A model generated the notes under the pieces. That model was not told where the DNA came from and did no database searches. It saw nothing but the letters and a program-made list of their open reading frames with translations. From Flaccisagitta enflata (Eukaryota; Chaetognatha; Sagittoidea; Aphragmophora): 64,000 bases of DNA. The position numbers and the translations under genes were made by a program. Shown here piece by piece: positions 39,139 through 56,280 of this stretch (positions are counted from its first letter, which is position 1; each line of letters starts with the position of its first letter). Location of the stretch: the NCBI GenBank assembly GCA_965153355.1, contig OZ231128.1, forward strand, positions 31,124,001-31,188,000, given 5' to 3'.

Positions 39139-39598
39139 TGATCTTTCGCGCTGAAAGAAGCTGTGGCTTGATCTGAATTTGCCGCGCAGCGCGGAAGCCT
39201 TGCAAAATCGGCACCTCTGACTCTTATATTGACTGACCGATCAAGGGACATAAAAAAAAAAAACACTTAAAGACAAAACAAAAGACAAGGAAGACCAAAT
39301 CGAAAACAAAGTGCTGCATGAACTGAAAGTGAATGCAAAAAAGAATTAATAATGGTAATGTTAATGAAAATAACCAGAATGGCCGACCGACAGACTAAAA
39401 CAGAAAAAAGGGCAAGAGTAAAAAAAGAAACAACACGAAAAGGCAAGAATGGCTTCTGCGTAAGAAATGTGAAGCCATTCGTTGTTGCATTCACCACACT
39501 GCACTGCTTCCTCCATTCTTTCTGGGTCGTTTTGACTGGATCGGCAAAAGCAATGATACAACAACATTTAAGGATATCAAGACTTTACCGACCATCCA
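39139..39598. other. No gene recognised
   Basis: Unassigned sequence. GCCGCGCAGCGCGG at about 39181 is a small hairpin. Confidence 0.5.
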
Positions 39599-39866
39599 CA
39601 GTCAGTGGACAAAACGGTATTTGTAGATATGTCAGCAGTTTGGCATATCTCAATGCGTTGAGATCTCTCATTCTGGCACATTCCAACACGTTGAGATATC
39701 TCTCTCTGGCACATTTCAACGCGTTGAGATCTCTCATTCAACAAGATCTATCTCAGTAGAATGAGAGATCTCAACATGATGAAATATGCCAGACTGAAAG
39801 ATTTCAAAACGTTGAGATATGCCAGACTGCTGATATATCTACAAATACCGTAATGTCCATAGACTG
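39599..39866. mobile_element. MITE, CAGTCAGTGGAC family, TCCA duplication
   Basis: CAGTCAGTGGACAAAACGGT and its inverted partner bound 268 bp. TCCA is duplicated at 39595-39598 and 39867-39870. The inside repeats a CAACGCGTTGAGATCTCTCA motif, so almost the whole element folds on itself. Confidence 0.85.
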
Positions 39867-41355
39867 TCCAGCCAGTTAGCAACCATCCTTGTTCAAGTTA
39901 AGTCGAAGTTTCGCTGTTTCTTTTTTTGAAATTGATGGTGATAAATGGGACAAACACGGTTTGACGGAGTATGTGTTCATGTCGCGAAGCCATTTCATAA
40001 AAAAATTTCGAGAGAAAGAGAGATAATTAAATAAGTATGAAAATGACCTAACTTACAAAATGGGCACTTTTGCCACTATTGGACGACAACGTTGTCGAAA
40101 CCGCTGTTTTAGGATTTCCCTGCGGATTGTTTGCATCGGCCACGCATCTAACAAGTAACCCGAGGTTACAATCTCGTTGCAGACGGGTGGGAAGGAGCTT
40201 TCAACCCCCTCCACATACAGACACAATATCAAAACTGCATCATAATTGCGTATTTTCACACTGAAAACCTGAGCGTTACAAACCGACGGACTCGGTCTAA
40301 TATCCGCTAGCCCAAAACCCTTTGAAAAAAAAAAAAAAATTAAACCGTCTCCAATTTTTTGCATACTAGTCCTAAAAAAGGTGTAGATTAAGAATATCAA
40401 CTTTATTTTACCCGATTGCGAGCCGAGAAAATTAGAAGCACTTTTTTTGGCAAAAAATGGTGGTTTTTTTAGATAAATAGCATAAAGATACATCTCTGAA
40501 GAAGTAGCATGCCCTGGTATTGATAAATAATCATCTGCTGAATATTTGTGAGAAATTTCACGAAGTTTCGTTGACGTTAAGATGCCTAAAATGCATTATA
40601 AAACTCCAAAAATAAAAAAAATCAGCCTTGATGAAAAGATATTGTCTAAAAGAGCTCATGGGATGTTGGAAATCATAAAAATATACTTCCCCACAAATTT
40701 TCAGGCATACCTGATAAATATTGGACGAATTATAACCAAAAAACCAAATTACGACAATATGCAAATGAGCTTTTGGGCGAAAATTGCTAAAAACCCACAA
40801 AATCGCTCTTTTTTCTTAAAATATGATGATTTTTGCTCTGTTAACCTACTTCAAACCTAGCAAGCTTTCTTTTGATGAAAAATAGAAGGAAATTTTGATC
40901 ATGTTATGTACATGACAGTGTTGTATACATGCGAAAAGACACTTTTTGAGTTCTTGACAGGGGGAAAATTGCTAAAAACTCATTAAAATCGCTCTTTCTT
41001 TACAAATCATGATTGTTTTTGATTGTGCAATGTATTCCAAAATTAAAGAGCATTAATTTGTTTAAGAATAGAATAAAATTTCTAAATTTAATGTTTATAG
41101 CAGTGATATTTAGATAGCCTACAGACATTAACCTGGATTGAAAACCTATTAAATGAGATAATTGAATGTTTATATATCTAACATGAGTGAATGTAGCTAA
41201 TACAATCTTTATATATCTGAGTACATGCAAATATCAAGGTCATGGTGAAAACACTAGCATGAATCTTCTGTTTGCTTATTAGTCCAATGCTTGCAAGACA
41301 CAATTTGGAGGGAAGTAGTTTAATTGTTCATTGCATTGTTTTATTTTAATATTTT

Positions 41356-41691
41356 TTGCAAAGACAGTTAAATATCTTTGATGCCATCATGAGGAAATGT
41401 GGCTGCAAAAGCAGTCGCTGTCTCTCTAACAGATGCTCTTGCAGGAAAAACAGAAATGCCTGTTCTTCCCTCTGTAGCTGCCTGAACTGTGAAAACAATG
41501 TTCAGACAAAAAAAAATCAACAAAGCACATCTTCATCTCAGCCAATGGAAACTGAAGACAAAGAAGAACAGTTGAACCAAAGCACATCAACATTTGAGCC
41601 AACAGAAAATGAGGAGGAGGAGGAGGAAGAGCAGATGACAAGTGAGAGTGAAGATGACTATTCTGATGATGAGGACATAGACAATGCCTAA
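41356..41691 (+). CDS. CXC (tesmin/TSO1-like) cysteine-rich protein inside a long-TIR transposon
   Basis: This 111-codon frame has a cysteine motif KCGCKSSRCLSNRCSCRKNR followed by NACSSLCSCLNCEN at residues about 13-47. That is a single CXC-type zinc-binding unit with nine or more cysteines. A Ser/Thr/Gln linker and an acidic tail (EEEEEEEQ, DDYSDDEDIDN) follow. CXC domains bind DNA in tesmin/LIN54 and MSL2 and also occur in transposon-encoded proteins. The frame lies between 670-bp inverted repeats. A tttgcaaagacag acceptor-like site at about 41367 suggests it may be the last exon of a longer, lost protein. No transposase catalytic domain is visible. Confidence 0.55.
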   Translation: MQRQLNIFDAIMRKCGCKSSRCLSNRCSCRKNRNACSSLCSCLNCENNVQTKKNQQSTSSSQPMETEDKEEQLNQSTSTFEPTENEEEEEEEQMTSESEDDYSDDEDIDNA

Positions 41692-41933
41692 AGCCTCGAC
41701 ATTGTATTGCTAAAAAAAAACAGCACCCATATAAGTTCTGAAAGTGATTTCTACATGAACATACTCACTTTTTCGTTTTGGGTTGTTTTTAAATATTAAC
41801 TCTTTATGGTTGATTTAAAAAGTCTCAAAATGTGTATAACTACATTTGCACACCCTCACACCCCTGGTGTGCCTGTTGCTGATGATTCTAGCTGTTGATT
41901 AAAAAATCTTACATCAAACAACGTTTTAAGTTG

Positions 41934-42097
41934 TGAACATGCAACTCTACAACCTGCTATGACAGTTGGTTCTTCTGTTTGTCTCTCCAGCCATCCATCT
42001 ATCAGACTTATTTGATTACTGCTCCTATCTTGAATCGAAGGTCAACCATTTTTGAGTCCTTACACGCGACTAGAGTAGCTGTGTATCTGGCCTTGTT
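41934..42097 (-). mobile_element. Hairpin-ended element nested inside the CXC transposon
   Basis: TTTTAAGTTGTGAACATGCA, CTCTACAACCTGC, and at the other end ACACGCGACTAGAGTAGC and GTGTATCTGGCCTTGTT. Hairpin (AGTTG type) and X box (AGTCGCGTG type) do not match in this copy. Confidence 0.7.
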
Positions 42098-43100
42098 CTT
42101 TTGATAAAAAAACCAGTTTTCTCTTAAGATTATTCATCTCATATCTATCATATCTTTTTGTTACTGATACATACACCTGTCAGTTATTCATCATCAAATA
42201 CATCTTGTTGCAACATTCTTATTGAATGGATTTTTTTATAATTCAGAGCAAAAATGTTTTTAGTTATGTAAGTGTCAAGAACTCAGAAAGTGATCTTCAG
42301 CTCGTATACAACACTGTCATGTACATAACATGATCAAAGAGTCCTTCAATTTTTTATCAAAAGAAAGCTTGCTAAGTTTGAAGTAGGTTAACAGAGCAAA
42401 AACCATCATATTTTGGCAAGAAACAGCGATTTTGTGGGTTTTTAGCAATTTTCGCCCAAAAGCTCATTTGCATATTGTCGTAATTTGGTTTTTTGGTTAT
42501 AATTCGTCCAAAATTCATCAGGTATGCCTGAAAATTTGTGGGGAAGTATATTTTTATGAATTCTAACATCCCATGAGCTCTTTTAGACATTATCTTTTCA
42601 TCAAGGCTGATTTTTTTTATTTTTGGAGTTTTATAATGCATTTTAGGCATCTTAACGTTGACGAAATTTCGTGAAATTTCTCACAAATATTCAGCAGATG
42701 ATTATTGATCAATACCAGGGCATGTTATTTCTTCAGAGATGTATCTTTATGCTGTTTATCTCAAAAAACCACCATTTTTTGCCAAAAAAAGTGCTTCTAA
42801 TTTTTTCGGCTCGCAATCGGGTAAAATAAAGTTGATATTCTTAATCTACACCTTTTTTAGAACTAGTGTGCAAAAATTTGGAGACGGTTTAATTTTTTTT
42901 TTTTTTCAGAACTCTTAAAATTGAGCTTTTGGGCTAGCGGATATTAGACCGGACTGACAAATACGGAAAGACAAGCGGATGGACAGGCGGGGAATAGATA
43001 GGCGGATGGACGGACAGAAGAATGGTTTGGCAGACGCCAGACGGATTGATTGGCGGATGGACAAAGCCTCTTATAGAGTTGCGAGTCCATAACAGAAAAT

Positions 43101-43510
43101 GATTGGCGTAAGTGCAGTGATGGTGTGTCATCGCCAGTTCTTTGACTACTAACTATCTAGTAAATAATCATAGAGACACCTGAAAATAAGCAATGACCTT
43201 TCAATGACCTTTTTTGCAGCCCTAAACAAATTGAGAAAATGACCCCAGCTTGGTCGCTTAATACAGGGTTTACTTCTTTTAATAACCGTTTAAAATGGTT
43301 TTAAGCTGGTAACTGTGGCTGTATTGGTTGAGGACAACGCTTCCGTTGATGCCACGTTGGCAGCGCCAACGCATTCAAAATTGGCTTAAGTCCATCCGGC
43401 TGAAGAGTATGGCGATGCAAGGGGTGGAGGAGGAGGTGGAGGAAGAGGAGGAGGAGGAAGAGGATTAATAAGAAGAACAAATGCCAACCGGAAACCGGAA
43501 AATGTCAGTC
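43101..43510. other. No gene recognised; GGAGGA patch
   Basis: GGAGGAGGTGGAGGAAG simple sequence at about 43423-43465; otherwise unassigned. Confidence 0.5.
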
Positions 43511-43732
43511 GGAGCTGAGTTTGGCTGGGTTCAAACAAGGAGCTGAGTTTGCCTGTGTTCAAACAAGGAGCTGAGTTTGGCTGAGTTCAAACAAGGAGCT
43601 GAGTTTGGTTGTGTTCAAACAAGGAGCTGAGTTTGGCTGTGTTCAAACAAGGAGCTGAGTTTGGCTGTGTTCAAACAAGGAGCTGAGTTTGGCTGTGTTC
43701 AAACAAGGAGCTGAGTTTGGCTGTGTTCAAAC
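43511..43732 (+). repeat. 28-bp minisatellite, about 8 copies
   Basis: The unit is GGAGCTGAGTTTGGCTGTGT followed by TCAAACAA, nearly identical between copies. Confidence 0.9.
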
Positions 43733-44916
43733 AACCGAAATCATCAAAAGTTTTCTCACGCTTTCATAAAGCACTGACCGATGGTCTGATAGATTCAAAT
43801 GAAAGTCAGAAACACCCATTGAAAGGAAATGAAATGAAATTGAGTCGAGATGAGCGGAAAAATTTATATTCAAGGCTTTGTCGGACGGTCATTGGTTTGT
43901 GTGTCCGTTGGTCCGTCTATCGAGTCGTGAAGCTCGAGTGGAAAAATATGAAAACCCGCATTTCCCCCCATCCTGAGCGTCATGTCTCATGAGTTAGAAA
44001 AGAAAGTGACATGGCTACAACATGGATCATGTCAAGGTGCCAATACGAAAATTAGGTCATTATTGGCAACAACATGAATTTTCACAAGCAAGCAATGAAT
44101 AATATTATGCTTCAAGTTATGCCTTTTGTATAATTTTGTTTCAATGTTATGTTTTCACCCTTTTTTTCGAATAATTATCATAACGAGTAAAACCATCCTT
44201 CAGCGCGAACACGGTCACGGTCGACTCATAAATTCGCCTAGAATGCCGCCATGGACGTCACAATAAGAAAAACACGCCAGACACGACAAACAACGACGAT
44301 AGATTGTCTTTCCTTCGATTACTGTAACAAATGAAATCATCCATTCAGTTTTATAGGTCAATCGAGTGTGTCAATGTGCGTAAGTTATTTTGATTAGGTG
44401 ATCATCATTATCATTATTGACCGTAGGGACACTCTATACAAAATTTTGTCTATGTATGTTTTCCATTTTTTCTTTTTTGTTAGTGTTAGTAAAGATTATC
44501 AAGAAAGCATATACTTTCAATAACTCCACTCAGTTAGTTTTAAAAAAAGGTCACAAATTATCTAAGCTTTTATTTTTTCTTTATTATCTTTAATCTAAAC
44601 ATTAAACAAATAGAGGATTATTTCCAGTTGCAAAAAAGGTAAGCATCAAAATAAAAAAAAATTCAATCTTTTTATCTTTACAGCAGTAACAGCATAGCAA
44701 TAAACAAATTGGGGGCTAAATGAGGATATAGAAAAAATGATAGAAATGTGAAATATGAAAAAAAAGTCTTCAATTTATGATAATTGTTCTCATATTCTTT
44801 GATGATAATCTGATAAAAAATTGTTTTGCATATTGTCATTATTGACACACCCGAATGGGTCATGGCTAATTTTGTCATAGACTCTATATAGAGTTACAAA
44901 AAAAAACGTATCCTTG
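43733..44916. other. No gene recognised
   Basis: The frame at 43717-43992 and the AT-rich remainder show no similarity. GAATGGGTCATGGC and CTCTATATAGAG near 44850-44892 are small structures only. Confidence 0.5.
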
Positions 44917-45107
44917 TTAGTCGCGTGCACGCGACTCTACAACCCGCTTTGTCCGTCCGTCCGCCCGTCCGTTGGTCGGTCATGTTTTACTTTTTTTATG
45001 ATTTTATTTTTTTGACCCCACTGCTACTGCGTAAAATGTCTAGTGACCTCAAATATGGCCTCTGCCCACCTGCACGCGACTTCGGTAGCCGTGTATCCGG
45101 CCTTGTT
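44917..45107 (-). mobile_element. Hairpin-ended element, type A
   Basis: TTAGTCGCGTGCACGCGACT, CCGTCCGTCC repeats, then TGCACGCGACTTCGGTAGCC and GTGTATCCGGCCTTGTT. Confidence 0.85.
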
Positions 45108-45542
45108 TTTCTATTAATTTCACTATGACTGGTACCCATTTTTCTATTTGTTTTTCAATCCTTCTACTTCTGCTTCATCCTCGATACTTTTTCTTCTCCT
45201 TCGTTTTCCTCTTCTCCTCCATCCTAATTCCTTCCTCAAAATCGGCTTCAATTCTCTTTTGTTTCCTTTCTAATTCTCTTTTCCTTTTCCTTTTTCCTTG
45301 TGTCATTTTTTTTTTTTTTTTGCACCTTCCCTTTAGTCACAAAGGGGACCGACAAAATTAGGACTCACCTGCACTCAAGCCTCACTGGAAGCAATTCGCC
45401 GAACCTGCTGTCCCCCCCGCGTTACCATCGACATAATCAATTTAAGCAGAACTCACTCGCAAAGTCGATCTGTTGGTCTGTCAGTGAGTTATTGCTCCTG
45501 ACACCGACTGCATGCCGCCATCAGGGTCATCCTAAAACCTAG

Positions 45543-45670
45543 TTTTTAGGTGCGACAAAGCACCTCTATAACTGGCTGTGTCCGTCGGTCGGTCGGTTGG
45601 TTGGTTGATCGGATAACGCATTCCTTCGACGATATACACGTCGCACCTTATTGGCCTACTTTGCCTTGTT
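45543..45670 (-). mobile_element. Hairpin-ended element, type B
   Basis: TTTTTAGGTGCGACAAAGCA, CCTCTATAACTGGC, GGTCGG repeats and ACGTCGCACCTTATTGGCC with CTTGTT. It lies just beyond the ALX-like homeodomain exon, in the intron that should lead to VWFQNRRAK. Confidence 0.8.
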
Positions 45671-45794
45671 TTGTTTTTGTTTTTCTTTTCAAGGATAGTT
45701 TTGTTTTTGTTGTTTTGTTTTTTGTTTCCTTAATTGCTCGCGCGTGTTATTCTTTCAATATGCTCTATATTGGTCTTGTTGAACTGGGACTGAC

Positions 45795-51214
<5,420 letters not shown>

Positions 51215-51878
51215 GACAACGTTGGAAATTGGGGGCTCTTTTAAATCACTCGAGGAAATTAATTCGCACTAAATTTCAAATCTGTCTTGCTCTTGTCGGA
51301 TTTTCCTCACTCATAACAGTGACCGCTGTCAGATGTCACGTTGAAAATTCAGATCCAACATGTCTCCTTTTTTTTCTTTATTTATTCATTTATTTATTTT
51401 TGTTTTGTTTTGTTTTTAGTGTGTGCACTTATAGAGACAGTAGGAAGCGGGTGGAGGGGGCAGTACGCGAAATGTCAAAACAGGGTTCAGACAGCACCTG
51501 TTCTTTTAAAACGCATCTGCGCGGAATTACATTAACTGTTAATCCAACGAATTCAATGAGTAAACGGAAAGTCCATGTGAATATATTAAACGAAACAGAT
51601 GATATAAGGACTCGAAACCGATATCGATTTGTGGCGTTCATGCGCGCGCATGAGCGAATACACCGGCCGCTATTATAATTTCGTCCTTACTTCAATTAGC
51701 ATTAAATCACCCTCTTGAGAATTTCATTTGTGTCTCGCGCGCTTCTATTTTCATTATCTCTTTCTTTGCTCCTTTCTTTCTTGGTCTGTGTCTTCCGCGC
51801 GTATCTTTTGCAGGTGAATAATCGATTGCGCTTAATTTGATCCGATTAAAGACGAAGATTCATTTATCAATACCTTCT

Positions 51879-51880
<2 letters not shown>
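51215..51880. other. Sequence 5' of the ALX-like start; no promoter motif identified
   Basis: It contains the in-frame stop upstream of the ALX-like ATG. No TATA-like element or other gene is supported. Confidence 0.4.
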
Positions 51881-52114
<234 letters not shown>

Positions 52115-52343
52115 AATTATGGTATCCTCATCTCTTCGTTCCCTCTTCCTCGTCGATACTATACTGATCTATCCGATTTCTTATCAGTCGAGCCCAAACA
52201 CGGTGTGCAGGAAATTTATAAATCAAACCAAGCCTGCTGAAATCCACGATATAACGGCAAAAGGGCTATTTTTAATCCTGCTATTCGCTGTATTAACGAT
52301 GAAACCTGTTTTAAGACACCATTTACAGGCCCAAATACTTTTC

Positions 52344-52728
52344 GGGCAGCGGCCCCAAAGGGGACGAAGTCCTGTAGAACACAGGGGACTTTCGTTCATC
52401 CGTCCATCCAACCCCCCAAACCCTCTCAGCCCTGAAATCTGCACTATCAGACCAGAAATCTACTCTCAGACCTGCAATCTGTCCTCTCAGGCCTTAAATC
52501 TGTCCTCTCAGGCAGATTCAAGGGTTGAGAGGGCAGATTTCAGGCCTGAAGGTAGATTTCAGGTCTGATAGGGCAGATTTTAAGCCTGATAGGACAGATT
52601 TCAGGCCTGAGAGGTCCTGGGGGAGACAGATGGACGGACGGACGGGGACTTAAGGGGGGAGGGAAAGAGGAAAAAATTCCCCATATGTGTGAAAGCATAA
52701 GTCATCCACCCCTTCAGAGCCGCTGCCC
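52344..52728. mobile_element. GGGCAGCGGC-ended element with TCAGGCCTGA minisatellite
   Basis: GGGCAGCGGC at 52344-52353 and GCCGCTGCCC at 52719-52728 are perfect inverted ends. Inside are GGCCCCAAAGGGG, then about 10 units around CTCTCAGGCCTGAAATCTG in both directions, then GGGGGAGACAGATGGACGG. Confidence 0.7.
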
Positions 52729-53400
52729 TGCTTCCCTTCAACTTTATCCACAACCTGCTTAAGCAGGACACGCGTACCGCTGACCATCAAACGCATTTGC
52801 GGCTATTAACATTTATTTCCTTAATTCTTCGAAGCCATATGGAATACGCCCAAATCTAGGAATTGACTTACATCTATTTGTTTATCTTTTGGTAACGCGT
52901 TGTCAATGAGCGCCGGATTCATCCTACATCCTCATCGTTTCTGTTAGAACTTCATGATTTTCAATGACCCCATCATTCAAGTACGCAGCACTCGTCCGCA
53001 TCAATCTAGTCTGCAGCAACAAGTTCATCGTCAACGTCAACGGAGGGTTTTTCTCTCCCCGATCCTTCGACCGAAAGCGGGAGATCGAGATGAGGCAGCG
53101 GGAGATGAGGAAAAGGCGGGGAAGAGGAAGAGGAGATTCGATTTCGTTTATTCTACTCCCTCTCCGAAAATTAAGAACCTGGAGAGTCAGGGTACACAAA
53201 CTGCATTAGTTCTATGCCTTAAATTAGAGCGTGCCCGCGTGTTCGAGGCACTCTGTTTTGCTGTCGGGCACGCTGTTTTTGCTGATGGCGTGCCCGGCTG
53301 GCACTCTCCCATCACATCAGGCTAATTGAATTTCATTAGGATTGACATTTTTCATTTGATTGCTTAAAAAACAATCATCGATTCAATTGATTTATCCATT
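52729..53400. other. No gene recognised
   Basis: A moderately GC-rich block at 53080-53160 is open in two frames but shows no similarity. GTGCCCG...CGGGCAC motifs at about 53232-53300 form small hairpins. Confidence 0.4.
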
Positions 53401-53406
53401 CATTCA

Positions 53407-55508
53407 ATCTTTCTTTTTCTGTCTTTTTCTATCTTTTTCTTTCTTTTTTTTTCTTTTTCTTCCTTTCTCTTTCTTTTTTCCTTCTTTTTCATTCTTTTTC
53501 TTTCTTTTTCCTTCTTCCTTTTCCTTCTTCTTCCTTCTTCTTTTTTTTCCTCTTCTTTCTTTTCCTTCTTTTTCCCTTCCTTTCTTTCTTTCTTTTCCTT
53601 CTTTCTTTTTTTCCCTTCTTCTTTTTCCTCTCTCCTTCTTTCTTTCTCCTTCTTCTTCTTTTCTTTTCTTTCTTTCTTTCTTTTTTCCTTCTTTCTTTCT
53701 TTCCTTCTTTCTTTCTTTCCCTCCTTTCTTTCTTTCCCTTCTTTCTTTTTTCCTTCTTTCCTTCTTTTTTTTTCCCTTCTTCTTTCTTTTTTCCCTTCTT
53801 TCTTTCTTTTCCCTTCTTTCTTTCTTCCTTTCTTTTTTTCCCCTCTTTTTTTCCCCTCTTTCTTTATTTCCCCTCTTTTTTTTTCCCCTCTTTCTTTTTT
53901 TCCCTCTTTCTTTTTCTTTCTTTTTCCCCTCTTTCTTTTTTTCCCCTCTTTCTTTTTTTCCCCTCTTTCTTTTTTTCCCCTCTTTCTTTTTTCCCCTCTT
54001 TCTTTTTTTCCCCTCTTTCTTTTTTTCCCCTCTTTCTTTTTTTCCCCTCTTTCTTTTTTTCCCCTCTTTCTTTTTTTCCCCTCTTTCTTTTTTTCCCCTC
54101 TTTCTTTTTTCCCCTCTTTCTTTTTTCCCCTCTTTCTTTTTTCCCCTCTTTCTTTTTTTCCCCTCTTTCTTTTTTTCCCCTCTTTCTTTTTTTCCCCTCT
54201 TTCTTTTTCCCTTACTTTCTTTTTTTTTTCCTTGTTTCCCCCTCTTTCTTTTTTTCCCCTCTTTCTTTTTCCCCTCTTTCTTTTTCCCCTCTTTCTTTTG
54301 TTCCCCTCTTTCTTTTTTTCCCCTCTTTCTTTTTTTCCCTTCTTTCTTTTTTTCCCTTCTTTCTTTTTTTCCCTTCTTTCTTTTTTTCCCTTCTTTCTTT
54401 TTTCCCTTCTTTCTTTTTTCCCTTCTTTCTTTTTTTCCCTTCTTTCTTTGTTCCCTTCTTTCTTTTTTCCCTTCTTTCTTTGTTTCCCTTCTTTCTTTTT
54501 TTCCCTTCTTTCTTTTTTCCCTTCTTTCTTTGTTTCCCTTCTTTCTTTGTTTCCCTTCTTTCTTTTTTCCCTTCTTTCTTTTTTTCCCTTCTTTCTTTGT
54601 TTCCCTTCTTTCTTTGTTTCCCTTCTTTCTTTGTTTCCCTTCTTTCTTTGTTTCCCTTCTTTCTTTGTTTCCCTTCTTTCTTTGTTTCCCTTCTTTCTTT
54701 GTTTCCCTTCTTTCTTTGTTTCCCTTCTTTCTTTGTTTCCCTTCTTTCTTTGTTTCCCTTCTTTCTTTGTTTCCCTTCTTTCTTTGTTTCCCTTCTTTCT
54801 TTGTTTCCTTCTTTCTTTTTTTTCCTTCTTTCTTTTTTTCCTCCTTTCTTTTTTCCTCCTTTCTTTCCCTCCTTTCTTTTTTTTCCCTTCTCTTTTTTTC
54901 CTTCTTTCTTTTTTTCCTTCTTTCTTTTTCCTCCTTTCTTTTTTTCCTTCTTTCTTTTTTCCTTCTTTTTTTTTCACTTCTCTTTTTTTCCTTCTTTTTT
55001 TTTCACTTCTCTTTTTTTCCCTTCTTTCTTTTTTTCCTTCTTTTTTTCCTTCTTTCTTTTTTCCTCCTTTCTTTTTTTCCTTCTTTCTTTTTTCCTCCTT
55101 TCTTATTTCCTCCTTTCCTTTTTTCCTCCTTTCTTTTTTCCCTTCTCTCTTTTTTTCCTCCTTTCTTTTTTCCCTCCTCTCTTTTTTTCCTCCTTTCTTT
55201 TTTCCCTTCTTTCTTTTTCCCTTCTCTCTTTTTTCCTACTCTTTTTTTCCTACTCTCTTTTTTCCTACTCTCTTTTTTTTCCTACTCTTTTTTTTTCCTT
55301 CTCTTTTTTTTCCTACTCTTCTTTTTTTCCCTACTCTTCTTTTTTCCCTTCTCTTCTTTTTTTCCCCTTCTCCCTCTTTTTCCCTTCTCTCTTTTTTCCC
55401 TTCTCAGTTTTTTTCCTGTCTTTCTTTTTTTCCCTTCTTTCCTTTTCTCCCTTCTTTCCTTTTCTTCCTTCTTTCCCCTCTCTCTTTTTTCCCCTTCTTA
55501 CTTTTTTT
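53407..55508 (+). repeat. 2.1-kb polypyrimidine minisatellite
   Basis: Almost no purine on the plus strand. TTTCTTTTTTTCCCCTC (about 17-18 bp) units at 53830-54230, TTTCTTTGTTTCCCTTC (about 17 bp) units at 54475-54810, then looser CT-rich units. The 749- and 525-residue frames are artefacts. Confidence 0.97.
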
Positions 55509-55550
55509 CATTCATTCATTCATTAATCACTCATTTTTTCCTCATTTTTA

Positions 55551-55734
55551 AACAAGGCCGGATACACGGCTACCCCAGTCGCGTGCGGGTGGGCAGGGGC
55601 CATAATTGAGGTCAGTGAAGCATTTGGGCAAGAGCAGTATGGTCAAAAACCCCAATAACGCCGAAAAATTAAAGTGTGACGGATGGACGGACCGACAAAG
55701 CGGGGTGTAGAGTCACGTTGCACGCGACTAAAAA
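55551..55734 (+). mobile_element. Hairpin-ended element, type A
   Basis: AACAAGGCCGGATACACGGC (stem GCCG/CGGC), TACCCCAGTCGCGTGCGGG, GACGGACCGAC, GGGTGTAGAGTCACG and the hairpin end GTTGCACGCGACTAAAAA, with one extra base in the loop. Confidence 0.85.
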
Positions 55735-55978
55735 GGGAATTCAAGTCTCCTGAATTCTATTTGTAAATGTGAAAACTTATCTGAAATAAGAAATCGATCA
55801 AATGAATGGATCAGGGATATCGGATTCTGTGATTCATTTATTTGTTCATAGCAAATTGATTCATTCGTTTATACAAAGGAGAATTCAAATTTTCTTAAAC
55901 TATCAACATTGGACTAACTCTGTGTTTTGCGTTAATTAATTGCTGAATGAATGCACATTTCCAATCAAGAGTGAATAG

Positions 55979-56280
55979 AACAAGTGACGCGGGGTCACAA
56001 TATCGTTGCGGACGGGTGGGCAGGGGCGGCCAATCCCCATCCACACCAAACGCCCCACCTTCACACACACACATTCGATTTCTTCCAACGCCCCACCCAA
56101 AACACCTTCACACACACACACACACACAGACACAGACAGACCGACACACACACACACACACAGACAAACACACACAGACATACACACACGCACACAGACA
56201 GACAGACAGACAGACACACCAAAAAAAGCTTCTATAACGCTCGTTTTCCCGCTTTTCAACTCGATCACCTTTACGTCTAA
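55979..56280 (+). mobile_element. Hairpin-ended element, type C, 3' end missing, with CA/CAGA core
   Basis: AACAAGTGACGCGGGGTCAC, GTTGCGGACGGGTGGGCAGG, then CACACACAGACAGACA simple repeat and GCTCGTTTTCCCGCTTTTCA. The terminal hairpin is absent. Confidence 0.75.

Larger units (their letters stand above)
40293..42951. mobile_element. 2.66-kb transposon with about 670-bp terminal inverted repeats and GACT target duplication
   Basis: The ends are CGGTCTAATATCCGCTAGCC at 40293 and its reverse complement ending at 42951. The arms, about 40293-40963 and 42278-42951, stay highly similar to their inner ends. GACT flanks both sides (40289-40292 and 42952-42955). Removing the element restores a continuous hairpin-ended repeat, so the boundaries are well supported. 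The unique centre carries the CXC protein and a nested hairpin element at 41934-42097. The superfamily is not assigned. Confidence 0.8.
40150..43100 (+). mobile_element. Hairpin-ended element, type C, split by the 2.66-kb CXC transposon
   Basis: The left part, 40150-40292, has AACAAGTAACCCGAGGTTAC (covaried 5' stem GTAACC/GGTTAC), GTTGCAGACGGGTGGG and a CACATACAGACAC core up to ACCGACGGACT. The right part, 42952-43100, resumes with GACTGAC, GGCGGATGGACAAAGCC, TCTTATAGAGTTGCGAGTCC. Each part alone is incomplete. Confidence 0.8.

Noticed and set aside
40582-42650. Two similar 92-residue frames, plus at 40582-40860 and minus at 42372-42650
   Set aside because: They are the same sequence in the two arms of the transposon's inverted repeats. 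Conservation is explained by the repeat, and no domain is recognisable.
52954-53325. Two overlapping plus-strand frames with Arg/Glu-rich segments
   Set aside because: No similarity, no splice context, and the composition comes from a short purine-rich block.
53360-55609. 749-residue Phe/Ser/Leu frame and 525-residue Lys/Glu frame
   Set aside because: Translation of the polypyrimidine tract; no composition or motif of a real protein.
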